Assembly: GCA_021784265.1 (NCBI GenBank)
Contig: JAJXTA010000225.1
Coordinates: 1 to 5,751 of the forward strand
From: a bacterium
GTDB taxonomy: Bacteria > Verrucomicrobiota > Verrucomicrobiia > Limisphaerales > J093
Direction: 5' to 3'
Length of the DNA stretch: 5,751 bases
The notes beneath the pieces are model-generated. The model had not been told where the DNA came from, ran no database searches, and saw nothing but the letters and a program-made list of their open reading frames with translations. The position numbers and the translations under genes are program-made. Below, one piece after another: positions 1-5,751 of this stretch; positions within the stretch are counted from its first letter, which is position 1; every line of letters starts with the position of its first letter.

Positions 1-1170
1 GGTCTCCTCCTTCGACACCTCCGGCTTCTTTTCTTCCTTCTTCTCCACCAAGAGTTCGTGCCGCGGCTTGAGGAGGGTGTCGAAGGTCCACTTGGGGACC
101 AGGTAAGTGTAGGACGCGCACCGCTGTTCCTGCGTCAATTTGTCGGTGAGGCGCTGGACCTTGTCTTTGAACTCCTTGTCGAGTTGGGCTTTTTGCTCCT
201 TCTTCTCGTCCTTGCCCGGGGCGCGCTCTTTGGGCAGGGTGGCGTTGACGGCGACGGTCATAAAGTAGTTATCTTCGCCGCTCTTGTTCCCGATCTTCAC
301 CGTGTAGTGGAAGTCATCGAAGGTATCCAACTGGGCGATGGTGGGCTTGTCCAGGCCGGTTTCCGCCGCGTTGGGGTGGGCGACGACGTCGTTGAAACTG
401 GGGTAGCTGAGCGCGTTGGGGATGCCGGACACTTTGGTCGCGTCCAGCTTCTCGTCCGGTTTGGCCTCGACCAGCTTCAGTTCCCCAGTCTCGGTTTCCC
501 GGGTGAGCTTCCAGGAGTTGGTCGCCACCGGGAAGGTGACCTCGACGGAGCGGACCTTCTCGACCTTGAAGAAATCCTTGTCCAGCCACTGGTCGGGTTT
601 GGGGTCGAGGGCGCTGAAGGTCTCCGAGACCAGGCAGACGCTGGGCAACTGGTTGTCGGTCATGATGTAGCGCCCATCGGGCCAGCCCTCGTCGCCCCCC
701 AGGCCGGAAGGATTGGCGGCCTGCCGCGTATGCTTCTTGCCCAACAAGAGCGTTTTGATGACCTTGCCGCCCGCGTCCATGAGCTCGACCAAGGTGCCGG
801 TCTGCGCGCCGGGACCGGGCGGAGCCAGTTCAAGCCGGGCCAACTGCGAAGGGCCGACCGCCACGGGCTGGACCACCTTCAACTCGTAGGCCTTGCGGAG
901 GAAGTCGCTGATCTGGGTGAAGTTGGCCGGGTAGTCGCCCCGCTCGCGGACAACCCACTGGTCCTGGAGCTTAACCAGGTTCAGGTCGTTGGTGCCGTGG
1001 CGGATGTGGATGCGGGCCACGCTGTTGACATCGAAGGTCCCCAGGGCCTTCTGGCCCATGCGGCCTTCGCTGGTTTTGAAGGCGGCGGCGTTGCGCGACT
1101 GGACCCAGAGGCCCACCGCTCCCACGACCACGACCACCACCAGAATGAGGGTGAGTTGCTTGCGATTCAT
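1..1170 (-). CDS. DUF4340 domain-containing membrane-anchored protein, C-terminus off the window
   Basis: The frame runs open from ATG at 1170 to base 1 with no stop, giving 390 residues of a partial protein. It starts MNRKQLT followed by a hydrophobic, valine-rich helix at about residues 6-23, which looks like an uncleaved N-terminal anchor with the rest outside the cytoplasm. The body resembles DUF4340 proteins: a FDVNSVARIHI strand, a DQWVVRERGDYPAN segment and later repeated strand-rich units. Residues 314-350 form a highly charged Lys/Glu/Gln helical stretch, and the visible end (about 374-390) is another Lys/Glu-rich tail, so the true C-terminus is probably close. The ATG overlaps the GldG-like stop as ATGA, and no Shine-Dalgarno sequence is visible, so translation is probably coupled. 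DUF4340 genes commonly sit directly after GldG-like genes. The biochemical function of the family is unknown; a role as an extracytoplasmic accessory of the transporter is inferred from position. Confidence 0.88.
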   Translation of the reverse strand, partial: MNRKQLTLILVVVVVVGAVGLWVQSRNAAAFKTSEGRMGQKALGTFDVNSVARIHIRHGTNDLNLVKLQDQWVVRERGDYPANFTQISDFLRKAYELKVVQPVAVGPSQLARLELAPPGPGAQTGTLVELMDAGGKVIKTLLLGKKHTRQAANPSGLGGDEGWPDGRYIMTDNQLPSVCLVSETFSALDPKPDQWLDKDFFKVEKVRSVEVTFPVATNSWKLTRETETGELKLVEAKPDEKLDATKVSGIPNALSYPSFNDVVAHPNAAETGLDKPTIAQLDTFDDFHYTVKIGNKSGEDNYFMTVAVNATLPKERAPGKDEKKEQKAQLDKEFKDKVQRLTDKLTQEQRCASYTYLVPKWTFDTLLKPRHELLVEKKEEKKPEVSKEET

Positions 1171-3101
1171 TTGGCAGCCGTCCGTTTGCGTTTGATCATC
1201 GCCAGGGTCACCCCGGCCGCGGAGACCAGCAGGGGCATCCCGGCGATATCCGTCCATTTGATCCGCGTCTCCAGGGCATCGACATCTTTGCGCAACTGCT
1301 TGCGGACCGCTTTGAGCTCCCGCCGCGTCTGGCTTTCCTTCTGTTGGAAGCGGTTGATCTCGTCTTGTTGTTCCTTGGAGAGGATGAAGCGCTGGCTCTT
1401 GTCCTTGTTCTGCTGAAGGTCGCTGACCTTCTGGCGGGCGTCGTCGAGGTCCTGTTGGAGCTGTTTGATCTTGGCCCGATAGGTCTCCTCGGCGGCCGCT
1501 TGGATCGCCTTCACCCGCACGAAGGGCCGGCTGGCGACGGCGCGACTGCGCACCCCGATCAGGTCACTGTCACCCGCCAATTGCTCGACCAGGTTCTGGA
1601 TGAAGGCCAGGTTGCCGTTGAACGGGCTGATCAGCTTCTGGCCAAAAAGGCTCTGCACCCGCACGCAGTATTGGTCATAGAGCATGTCGCTGTCCCCCAC
1701 CAGCACCACCACACCCTCGGTCTTGGACTCCTGGAGGGAGGGGGGCGCGTTCGTCTTGGCCGCGGTGTCTTTGGTCTTGTCGGCGGCGTCGGCGGTGTCG
1801 GCAGGCTTGCCGTTCGGAAAGGCGGTCTTGAACTTGCCCATCAACCGGAGGGCCAGGGTGTAGGATTTGCCGGAGGGCACGAAGTCCTTGCCGGTGTCCC
1901 CGCCGCCAAACTGGGCCATCATCTTGTCCACCAGTTGGGAGTTCGCGGAGGTCTTGAGCAAGACCGTCTCCTTCAACCCGGCGGCGGGGGTGCCGGTGAA
2001 CACCCCGACGAAGGGCAGGAGCAGGTTGTCGATCTCACTCGTGACCACGTCGTTCTGGTTGATCGCCGCGCCGGTCAGGGAGAGCCACGTGGGCTCCGCG
2101 GTCGGGCGGTCCCCGCGATAGATCTGGGTGACGTAATCCTTGTCCGCGACCACTTTGCTGACGTCAAACTCCAGTCCCCACGCCTTGAGCAGCTTGTCCA
2201 GGGTCGAGCCGCCGGAGGCGGCCTGCTGGAGCATGTTCTGCATCCCCCCGGCGTTGCGGGCATCGACCACCGAGAGGGGATCGAGGAAAGCGACCAGCTT
2301 GCCGCCGCGCAAGACAAACTGATCCAAAGCATACTGGGTCTTGTCGGTGATGCCCGCCGGGTGGACGACCACCAAGACCTGGATGTCGTCGTCGATCTTG
2401 TCGGCGGTCATCTCCACCTGCCGGACGGTGAAATCCTGCTTCAACTCGCTCAGGAAGACCCACGGCTCCTGGCCGCCCTGGCCCGTGCGCATCATCATCG
2501 GGTTCATTTGCCCGAAGAGCGGCAAGCTGGACATGACGCCGATGGTCTGTTTCTGGGGGCTGACGACGTGGGCGATGGCGCGCGTCAGGTCGTACTCCAG
2601 CAGCTTCTCGCGGGAGGGGTCCAGGAAGGGCAAGGCCGCCTGTTGATCCAGGCACTTCACGGCCAGGCCCAGGTACACTTTCTCCCCCAGGTTGATCATC
2701 CCCGCGTCACTCACCGATTGGCCTTCGATCCCGTCCAAGCGGGCCAGGTCCTCGGCGTCCGAATCGGGCTGGGGATCGAACTTATCAATCTCGATCTTGC
2801 CCCCCGAGGCCTGGCGGTACTCGGCGAGCAGATCCTCGACCCGCTTGGCGTAGTTCTTGAGGGCGATGGGCATGTCGTTGCCCGACTGCGTGCAGTAGAA
2901 GTGGATCACCACCGGGGTGTCGATCTTCTTGAGGATCTTCCGGGTGCCGGCGGAGAGGGTGTAGAGGTGGTCCGCCGTCAGGTCCACGCGGACCTTGGCC
3001 ACGCTGCCGATGGCCGCCGCCGCCAACAGGATGAAAAACATGGCGGCCACGCCGAGCCCGGAGAAGAGGAGCGGCTCCCATTTGTTGCGCGTTGTAATCA
3101 T
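1167..3101 (-). CDS. GldG-family ABC transporter auxiliary protein
   Basis: A 644-residue protein of the GldG type (auxiliary component of gliding-type ABC transporters). An N-terminal helix (about 11-34) anchors it. It is followed by the family-typical DLTADHLYTLS segment and a large extracytoplasmic region containing VLVVVHPAG and RGGKLVAFLDP (265-275), characteristic of the ABC_transp_aux fold. GDSDMLYD (469-476) is another recognisable family motif. Residues 431-463 are a low-complexity Ala/Asp/Lys/Thr linker. Residues about 540-613 are a strong coiled coil rich in Gln, Lys, Glu and Leu, then a second membrane helix (about 618-636) and a basic tail KRKR. The substrate is unknown; it probably couples the ABC core to an envelope partner. 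ATG at 3101 was chosen over the in-frame TTG two codons upstream (3107); neither has a clear Shine-Dalgarno sequence. The stop TGA overlaps the next start as ATGA, and the permease lies 51 bases upstream. Confidence 0.92.
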   Translation of the reverse strand: MITTRNKWEPLLFSGLGVAAMFFILLAAAAIGSVAKVRVDLTADHLYTLSAGTRKILKKIDTPVVIHFYCTQSGNDMPIALKNYAKRVEDLLAEYRQASGGKIEIDKFDPQPDSDAEDLARLDGIEGQSVSDAGMINLGEKVYLGLAVKCLDQQAALPFLDPSREKLLEYDLTRAIAHVVSPQKQTIGVMSSLPLFGQMNPMMMRTGQGGQEPWVFLSELKQDFTVRQVEMTADKIDDDIQVLVVVHPAGITDKTQYALDQFVLRGGKLVAFLDPLSVVDARNAGGMQNMLQQAASGGSTLDKLLKAWGLEFDVSKVVADKDYVTQIYRGDRPTAEPTWLSLTGAAINQNDVVTSEIDNLLLPFVGVFTGTPAAGLKETVLLKTSANSQLVDKMMAQFGGGDTGKDFVPSGKSYTLALRLMGKFKTAFPNGKPADTADAADKTKDTAAKTNAPPSLQESKTEGVVVLVGDSDMLYDQYCVRVQSLFGQKLISPFNGNLAFIQNLVEQLAGDSDLIGVRSRAVASRPFVRVKAIQAAAEETYRAKIKQLQQDLDDARQKVSDLQQNKDKSQRFILSKEQQDEINRFQQKESQTRRELKAVRKQLRKDVDALETRIKWTDIAGMPLLVSAAGVTLAMIKRKRTAAK

Positions 3102-3152
3102 GGTCAAATCAAATGCTAACTTGCGGGAGAACTGGGGGGGGATCCGGCCCGC
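3102..3152 (-). other. Short intergenic gap between permease and GldG-like gene with an eight-base G/C run
   Basis: This 51-base gap is the only untranslated space inside the operon. It has a G8 run on the plus strand (3134-3141; C8 in the transcript) and a more A/T-rich stretch just before the GldG-like start (GTTAGCATTTGATTTG). I see no terminator hairpin with a U-tract and no Shine-Dalgarno sequence. The transcript probably reads through. The homopolymer is a place where length errors or slippage could occur. Confidence 0.6.
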
Positions 3153-3959
3153 TCAACCAGCCCGGTGACTGCGGATGATCACCCCCGTGGTGAAGAGGGA
3201 AAAGACCATCACCGAGAGGAAGAACAGGGCGTCGCGGGAGTCGAGCACCCCGCGTTGAAAGCCCTCGAAGTGCGGCATGACGCTGAAGCCGGCCACCCCG
3301 TCCACCAGCCACGGGGGCGCCCACTGGACGAGCATGTTGGTCACCGGCGGCCAGCCGGCGAGGATGAGGAACAAGCACACCACGACCGAGACGATGAAGC
3401 TGACCACCTGGCTGCGGCTGAGGGCGGAGGTCATGCAACTGACGGCCAGGTAGGCCCCGGCCATGAGCAAGCTGCCGACGTAGCCGCAGAAGATCACCCC
3501 CAGGTCCGGATGCCCCAGATAGAGCACGGTGAAGACCAGCGGGAAGGTCAAGGCCAGGGCCAGGGCCAGAAACAGCCACGAGGCCAGGAATTTACCCACG
3601 ATCGCCTGCCAGGCCGTCACCGGCATCGTCAGCAGCAGCTCGATCGTCCCCGCCCGCCGTTCCTCCGACCACAACCGCATGCCCACCGCCGGGACCAAAA
3701 ACAAATACAACCACGGGTGCCACACAAAGAACGAGACCAACGACGCCTCGCCCCGCTCGAAGAACCCCCCCACCATGAAGGTGAAGAAGCCCGCCAGGAG
3801 CAGGAAGATGACGATGAACACATACGCCACCGGCGAAGCGAAGTAGCCGGCCAGCTCGCGCTTGGCGATGGTGAGGATGTTGCCCAGTGGACTGGGGTGC
3901 GTGGCCGCCGCCGAGACGGCCAGCGCGGAAGGACTTTTAGTGATCGACGTCGAGCTCAT
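3153..3959 (-). CDS. ABC-2 type transporter permease, GldF-like
   Basis: A 268-residue integral membrane protein, the usual size for single-domain ABC-2 permeases such as GldF. After a Ser/Ala-rich cytoplasmic N-terminus, the segment IAKRELAGYFASP (31-43) leads into six predicted helices at about 44-66, 78-96, 118-147, 153-178, 184-203 and 243-262. The cytoplasmic stretch RLWSEERRAGTIELLLTMPVT (95-115) is the hallmark of this permease class; its conserved SEER..GT..LLL pattern follows helix 2 and probably forms the coupling region that contacts the ATPase. The family exports substrates or does mechanical work in the envelope; the cargo here cannot be read from sequence. The start is well set: ATG overlaps the ATPase TGA as ATGA, and AAGGAGGT lies nine bases upstream. 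A homodimer working with two ATPase subunits is the expected arrangement. Confidence 0.93.
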   Translation of the reverse strand: MSSTSITKSPSALAVSAAATHPSPLGNILTIAKRELAGYFASPVAYVFIVIFLLLAGFFTFMVGGFFERGEASLVSFFVWHPWLYLFLVPAVGMRLWSEERRAGTIELLLTMPVTAWQAIVGKFLASWLFLALALALTFPLVFTVLYLGHPDLGVIFCGYVGSLLMAGAYLAVSCMTSALSRSQVVSFIVSVVVCLFLILAGWPPVTNMLVQWAPPWLVDGVAGFSVMPHFEGFQRGVLDSRDALFFLSVMVFSLFTTGVIIRSHRAG

Positions 3960-4933
3960 GCGCGGGTGACCTCCTTCTCGGCCCGGCCGGTGTCGGGCAT
4001 GGTGATGGCCCGAAAGACCTCGTCGAGCCGGCCTTCCTCGACGTGCAGCTCGCCCAGCTTCCAGTTCTCGCGTACCGCGAGCTGGAACAGGCTCTGCTCG
4101 ACCTCGCCGTCGCGCGCCTGCGCCTGCGGGTAGGCCCGCGCCCAGACGGTGGCGCCCTCTTCTTTGAGCACCACACTTTTGCGCACCGTGGGCAACTGCC
4201 GCACCTTCTCCGCGACGACCGGCCCCGCGGCCCCTTGGACCCGGAGGGAAACGGCGCCCGCCACGTCCGAACGCTGCCGCAATTCCTGCGGCGTCCCGTT
4301 GGCCACCACCTGGCCGCGGTCGATAATGATCGCCCGGGTGCAGGCGGCATCGACTTCCTCCAGAATATGGGTGGAGAACAGAATCGCCTTATGCTCGCCC
4401 ATTCGCCGGATCAGGGTCCGCACCTCGTGTTTCTGGTTGGGGTCCAGCCCGTCGGTGGGCTCGTCCAGCACCAGCACCTCGGGATCGTGGATGATGGCCT
4501 GGGCCAGGCAGGTCCGATGCCGGTAGCCTTTCGAGAGCGTATCCACGCTCTGATATAGCACCCCCTCCAGGAAACAGGTCTCCACGACCCGGTTGACCGC
4601 CTGGCGCTTGGCTTCGCCCCGCAGGCCCCGCAACTCCGCGGCGAAGCCGAGGAATCCCGCCACGGTCATGTCCGTGTAGGCCGGGGCATTTTCAGGCAGG
4701 TAACCAATCAATCGCTTGGCCGGCAGGGGGTCTTCCACCATGTCGTGCCCGCCCACGGCCACTCGCCCGGAGGTCGGCGGGATGAAGCCCGTCACCATGC
4801 GCATGGTGGTTGACTTGCCGGCCCCGTTCGGTCCCAGAAAGCCCAGGACCTCGCCGCGCTCGACCGTGAAGGACACGCCGTTCACGGCCAGCTTGGGGCC
4901 AAAAGCCTTAATCAAGTTCTCTACTTTTATCAT
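3956..4933 (-). CDS. ABC transporter ATP-binding protein, GldA/CcmA-like
   Basis: A 325-residue ATPase subunit that powers the permease encoded next. The motifs are in canonical order: Walker A GPNGAGKST (34-42), signature LSKGYRHR (133-140) in place of LSGGQ, Walker B VLVLDEP (153-159) with catalytic Glu158, D-loop GLDP (162-165) and switch His189 in FSTHILEEVD. The Q-loop position holds Glu81 (GYLPEN) rather than Gln; Glu here and the LSKGY signature are both usual in the GldA-like branch and not signs of inactivation. After about residue 215 comes an accessory C-terminal domain of roughly 110 residues typical of DrrA/GldA-type subunits. It is the first gene of the operon. ATG at 4933 is preceded by GGGAG with an eight-base spacer, and the start MIKVENLIKAFG matches the first strand of the nucleotide-binding fold. 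The stop overlaps the permease start by four bases, which fits equal subunit production. Confidence 0.96.
   Translation of the reverse strand: MIKVENLIKAFGPKLAVNGVSFTVERGEVLGFLGPNGAGKSTTMRMVTGFIPPTSGRVAVGGHDMVEDPLPAKRLIGYLPENAPAYTDMTVAGFLGFAAELRGLRGEAKRQAVNRVVETCFLEGVLYQSVDTLSKGYRHRTCLAQAIIHDPEVLVLDEPTDGLDPNQKHEVRTLIRRMGEHKAILFSTHILEEVDAACTRAIIIDRGQVVANGTPQELRQRSDVAGAVSLRVQGAAGPVVAEKVRQLPTVRKSVVLKEEGATVWARAYPQAQARDGEVEQSLFQLAVRENWKLGELHVEEGRLDEVFRAITMPDTGRAEKEVTRA
3969..3976 (-). promoter_or_regulatory. Ribosome binding site of the ABC permease
   Basis: AAGGAGGT, a perfect anti-16S match, lies nine bases before the permease ATG, within the last codons of the ATPase gene. It fixes the permease start and lets ribosomes load independently as well as by termination-reinitiation at the ATGA overlap. 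Confidence 0.85.
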
Positions 4934-4941
4934 TCGTCATT

Positions 4942-4946
4942 CTCCC
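4942..4946 (-). promoter_or_regulatory. Ribosome binding site of the ABC ATPase
   Basis: GGGAG lies eight bases before ATG 4933, at good spacing, and supports that start. A second ATG at 4940 falls inside the spacer in another frame and ends after ten codons, so it is unlikely to matter. Confidence 0.7.
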
Positions 4947-4974
4947 GGTCCGCGAGGCGGTCCGCCAATCTGGC

Positions 4975-4997
4975 CGTCCGCCCGCCGGGCGAGGACG
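4975..4997 (-). repeat. GC-rich inverted repeat in the likely operon leader
   Basis: CGTCC (4975-4979) pairs with GGACG (4993-4997), and inside it GCCC (4980-4983) pairs with GGGC (4987-4990), leaving a three-base loop and a two-base bulge. The nine-pair hairpin lies about 40 bases before the ATPase start. There is no U-tract, so it is not an intrinsic terminator. It could affect leader stability, but such stems arise easily in GC-rich DNA. Confidence 0.3.
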
Positions 4998-5050
4998 CGC
5001 CACATGCCCGTCTCCCGCCCGCGGTTGGGTGACACAAGTTCTACACTGCC

Positions 5051-5077
5051 TGTCAAGCCCACGCCCTTATTTTGACA
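5051..5077. promoter_or_regulatory. Two outward-facing TTGACA hexamers, possible divergent -35 boxes or an operator
   Basis: TGTCAA at 5051-5056 and TTGACA at 5072-5077 form a perfect 6-base inverted repeat with a 15-base centre. Read outward, each is a consensus -35 box, one towards the ABC operon and one towards the right-end gene. Neither has a good -10 hexamer 15-19 bases on; the best on the plus side is TTCAAA at 16 bases, matching three of six. The site could instead bind a dimeric regulator. Promoter function is a weak inference. Confidence 0.25.
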
Positions 5078-5304
5078 CGAAAGCGCCGGAATGTTCAAAG
5101 AAAACCCGCTCCGCCGCCGCCCCTCCAGCCTCTCGCAGCGCACCCGCGCGCGGAAACGGCCAGGGTCCGCACTGGGTGCCGGGTAGGACCGCCCGTAGCA
5201 CCACCCAACTCGGCGCGTGTCCACCGGGGACGAGGCCGGCCGAAGGCGCGTGGCGACGGGGCGACTCGACAGCCAGGGGCGGCGGTCAAACACTGCATGC
5301 ACCC

Positions 5305-5751
5305 ATGCTCCAACCATGCCCCTCCGGCGTCCCGCGGCGACCCCTCTCCCGCCCAGCGCTACCACGGCCCCACACCGCGGCGAGGCCCGGGACGGCCGGG
5401 GCCACGGGTGTCAAACCCGCCTGGCGACCAACAGGGCAGCCCGTCCGGCGACCCGTCGTGGCCCTGACCTTGGGCTTGCTCCTCCTGGTGAGCTCACGCC
5501 CGACCTCGGCCGTCTGCCTCCGCCCGGACGGGAGCCGGGTGGCGGCCACCAGTGCCGTCCTGGGCTCGAGCGGAGAGCTGCTCCTGCCCCTCGAGATCAC
5601 TCTGCCGGGCATGGATCACTTCCGTTGGACACTGGCCGCGGCTGGCGGCCAAACCCTGGCCGCGGGCGAGCGCGTGCTCTATCTGCAGCCGTTCGTCAAC
5701 GACCGTATCGTGGCGCGCACCACGATGGCCCGGCTGCGCCGGACGGCTGCG
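5305..5751 (+). CDS. Unrecognised secreted or anchored protein, N-terminal part, cut by the right edge
   Basis: A plus-strand frame is open to the end of the window and codes convincingly from about base 5458. From ATG 5305, residues 48-69 read as a signal peptide: Arg-Arg (48-49), a leucine-rich core LTLGLLLLV (54-62) and a likely cleavage after TSA (67-69). The following 80 residues look like a genuine folded, strand-rich domain (PLEITLPGMDHFRWTL, ERVLYLQPFVNDRIV), but I do not recognise the family. The only in-frame starts nearby are ATG 5305 and GTG 5458. GTG would leave the signal peptide without a positive n-region; ATG adds 51 Pro/Arg-rich residues with poorer codon use (several CCA, CGA). 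Neither has a clear ribosome binding site. There is no lipobox: Cys71 is preceded by Val. The gene is divergent from the ABC operon, with no visible functional link. Confidence 0.55.
   Translation, partial: MLQPCPSGVPRRPLSRPALPRPHTAARPGTAGATGVKPAWRPTGQPVRRPVVALTLGLLLLVSSRPTSAVCLRPDGSRVAATSAVLGSSGELLLPLEITLPGMDHFRWTLAAAGGQTLAAGERVLYLQPFVNDRIVARTTMARLRRTAA

Larger units (their letters stand above)
4934..5304. other. Divergent intergenic region between the ABC operon and the right-end gene
   Basis: About 370 bases separate the ATPase start from the first plausible start of the plus-strand gene. The part nearest the operon (4934-5030) is GC-rich and is probably its leader. Bases 5031-5100 are relatively A/T-rich and are the best place for promoters of both directions. 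Bases 5101-5304 are very GC-rich, with several frames open on both strands but no protein-like sequence. I found no tRNA, riboswitch or terminator. A 142-codon minus frame across the region is Arg/Gly-rich and looks like chance. Confidence 0.6.

Noticed and set aside
58..1416. A 452-codon plus-strand open frame opposite the DUF4340 gene
   Set aside because: Same shadow effect; the minus strand has the anchor helix, DUF4340-like sequence and exact ATGA coupling to its neighbour.
3091..3106. TGACCATGATTAC matches the start of lacZ alpha, suggesting vector contamination
   Set aside because: The match stops after 13 bases and the frame continues directly into a full GldG-like protein, so it is coincidence.
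1344..3119. A 591-codon plus-strand open frame opposite the GldG-like gene
   Set aside because: It mirrors a well-supported gene; high G/C at third positions suppresses stops on the opposite strand. Its translation is Gly/Leu/Val/His-rich with no recognisable domain.
3165..4133. A 322-codon plus-strand frame opposite the permease
   Set aside because: Composition dominated by His, Arg, Glu, Asp and Gln is typical of the antisense of a membrane protein gene; the permease motifs and helices are on the minus strand.
4691..4695. ATPase might be defective because the Q-loop Gln is Glu and the signature is LSKGY
   Set aside because: Both variants are usual in GldA-like ATPases, and Walker A, Walker B, the catalytic Glu and the switch His are intact.
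4937..5365. A 142-codon minus-strand frame upstream of the ATPase
   Set aside because: Arg/Gly-rich with no protein-like pattern, lying over the divergent region and its likely promoters; consistent with chance openness in GC-rich DNA.
5072..5467. A 131-codon plus-strand frame starting MTRKRRNVQRK
   Set aside because: Pro/Arg/Gly-rich without domain features, and it overlaps in a different frame the better-supported coding sequence that continues to the window end.

Overview
The window is GC-rich DNA with strong G/C preference at third codon positions. It carries one compact minus-strand operon that fills about 4.9 kb and runs off the left edge. At the right end is the beginning of one divergent plus-strand gene. 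The gene set (ABC ATPase, ABC-2 permease, GldG-like auxiliary protein, DUF4340 protein, in that order) and the composition fit Verrucomicrobiota best. Planctomycetota, Acidobacteriota and related groups also carry such cassettes, so the taxonomic call is an inference.

Layout in transcription order on the minus strand: the ATP-binding subunit (4933-3956), the six-helix permease (3959-3153, overlapping the ATPase stop by 4 bases as ATGA), a 51-base gap, the large membrane-anchored GldG-family protein (3101-1167), and a DUF4340 protein (1170 to beyond base 1, again overlapping by ATGA). The DUF4340 frame is open to the left edge, so only its N-terminal 390 residues are visible. The permease has a perfect Shine-Dalgarno sequence inside the end of the ATPase gene, and the ATPase has a good one. 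The two downstream genes show none that is convincing.

The four products look like one envelope machine. The ATPase drives the permease in the inner membrane. The GldG-like and DUF4340 proteins are anchored by N-terminal helices and expose large domains outside the membrane. The nearest characterised relatives are GldA, GldF and GldG, linked to gliding motility in Bacteroidota. No other gliding genes are visible here, and similar cassettes occur in non-gliding bacteria, so substrate and role are open.

Bases 4934-5304 form the divergent intergenic region. It contains two outward-facing TTGACA hexamers but no convincing -10 boxes, plus a GC-rich hairpin in the likely operon leader. From about 5305 a plus-strand frame runs to the right edge. 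It encodes a likely secreted or anchored protein of unrecognised family, and its start is ambiguous. I found no tRNA, rRNA, CRISPR array, insertion sequence or rho-independent terminator. I saw no clear sign of a new defence or mobile system; the most open question is what this GldG/DUF4340 transporter moves.
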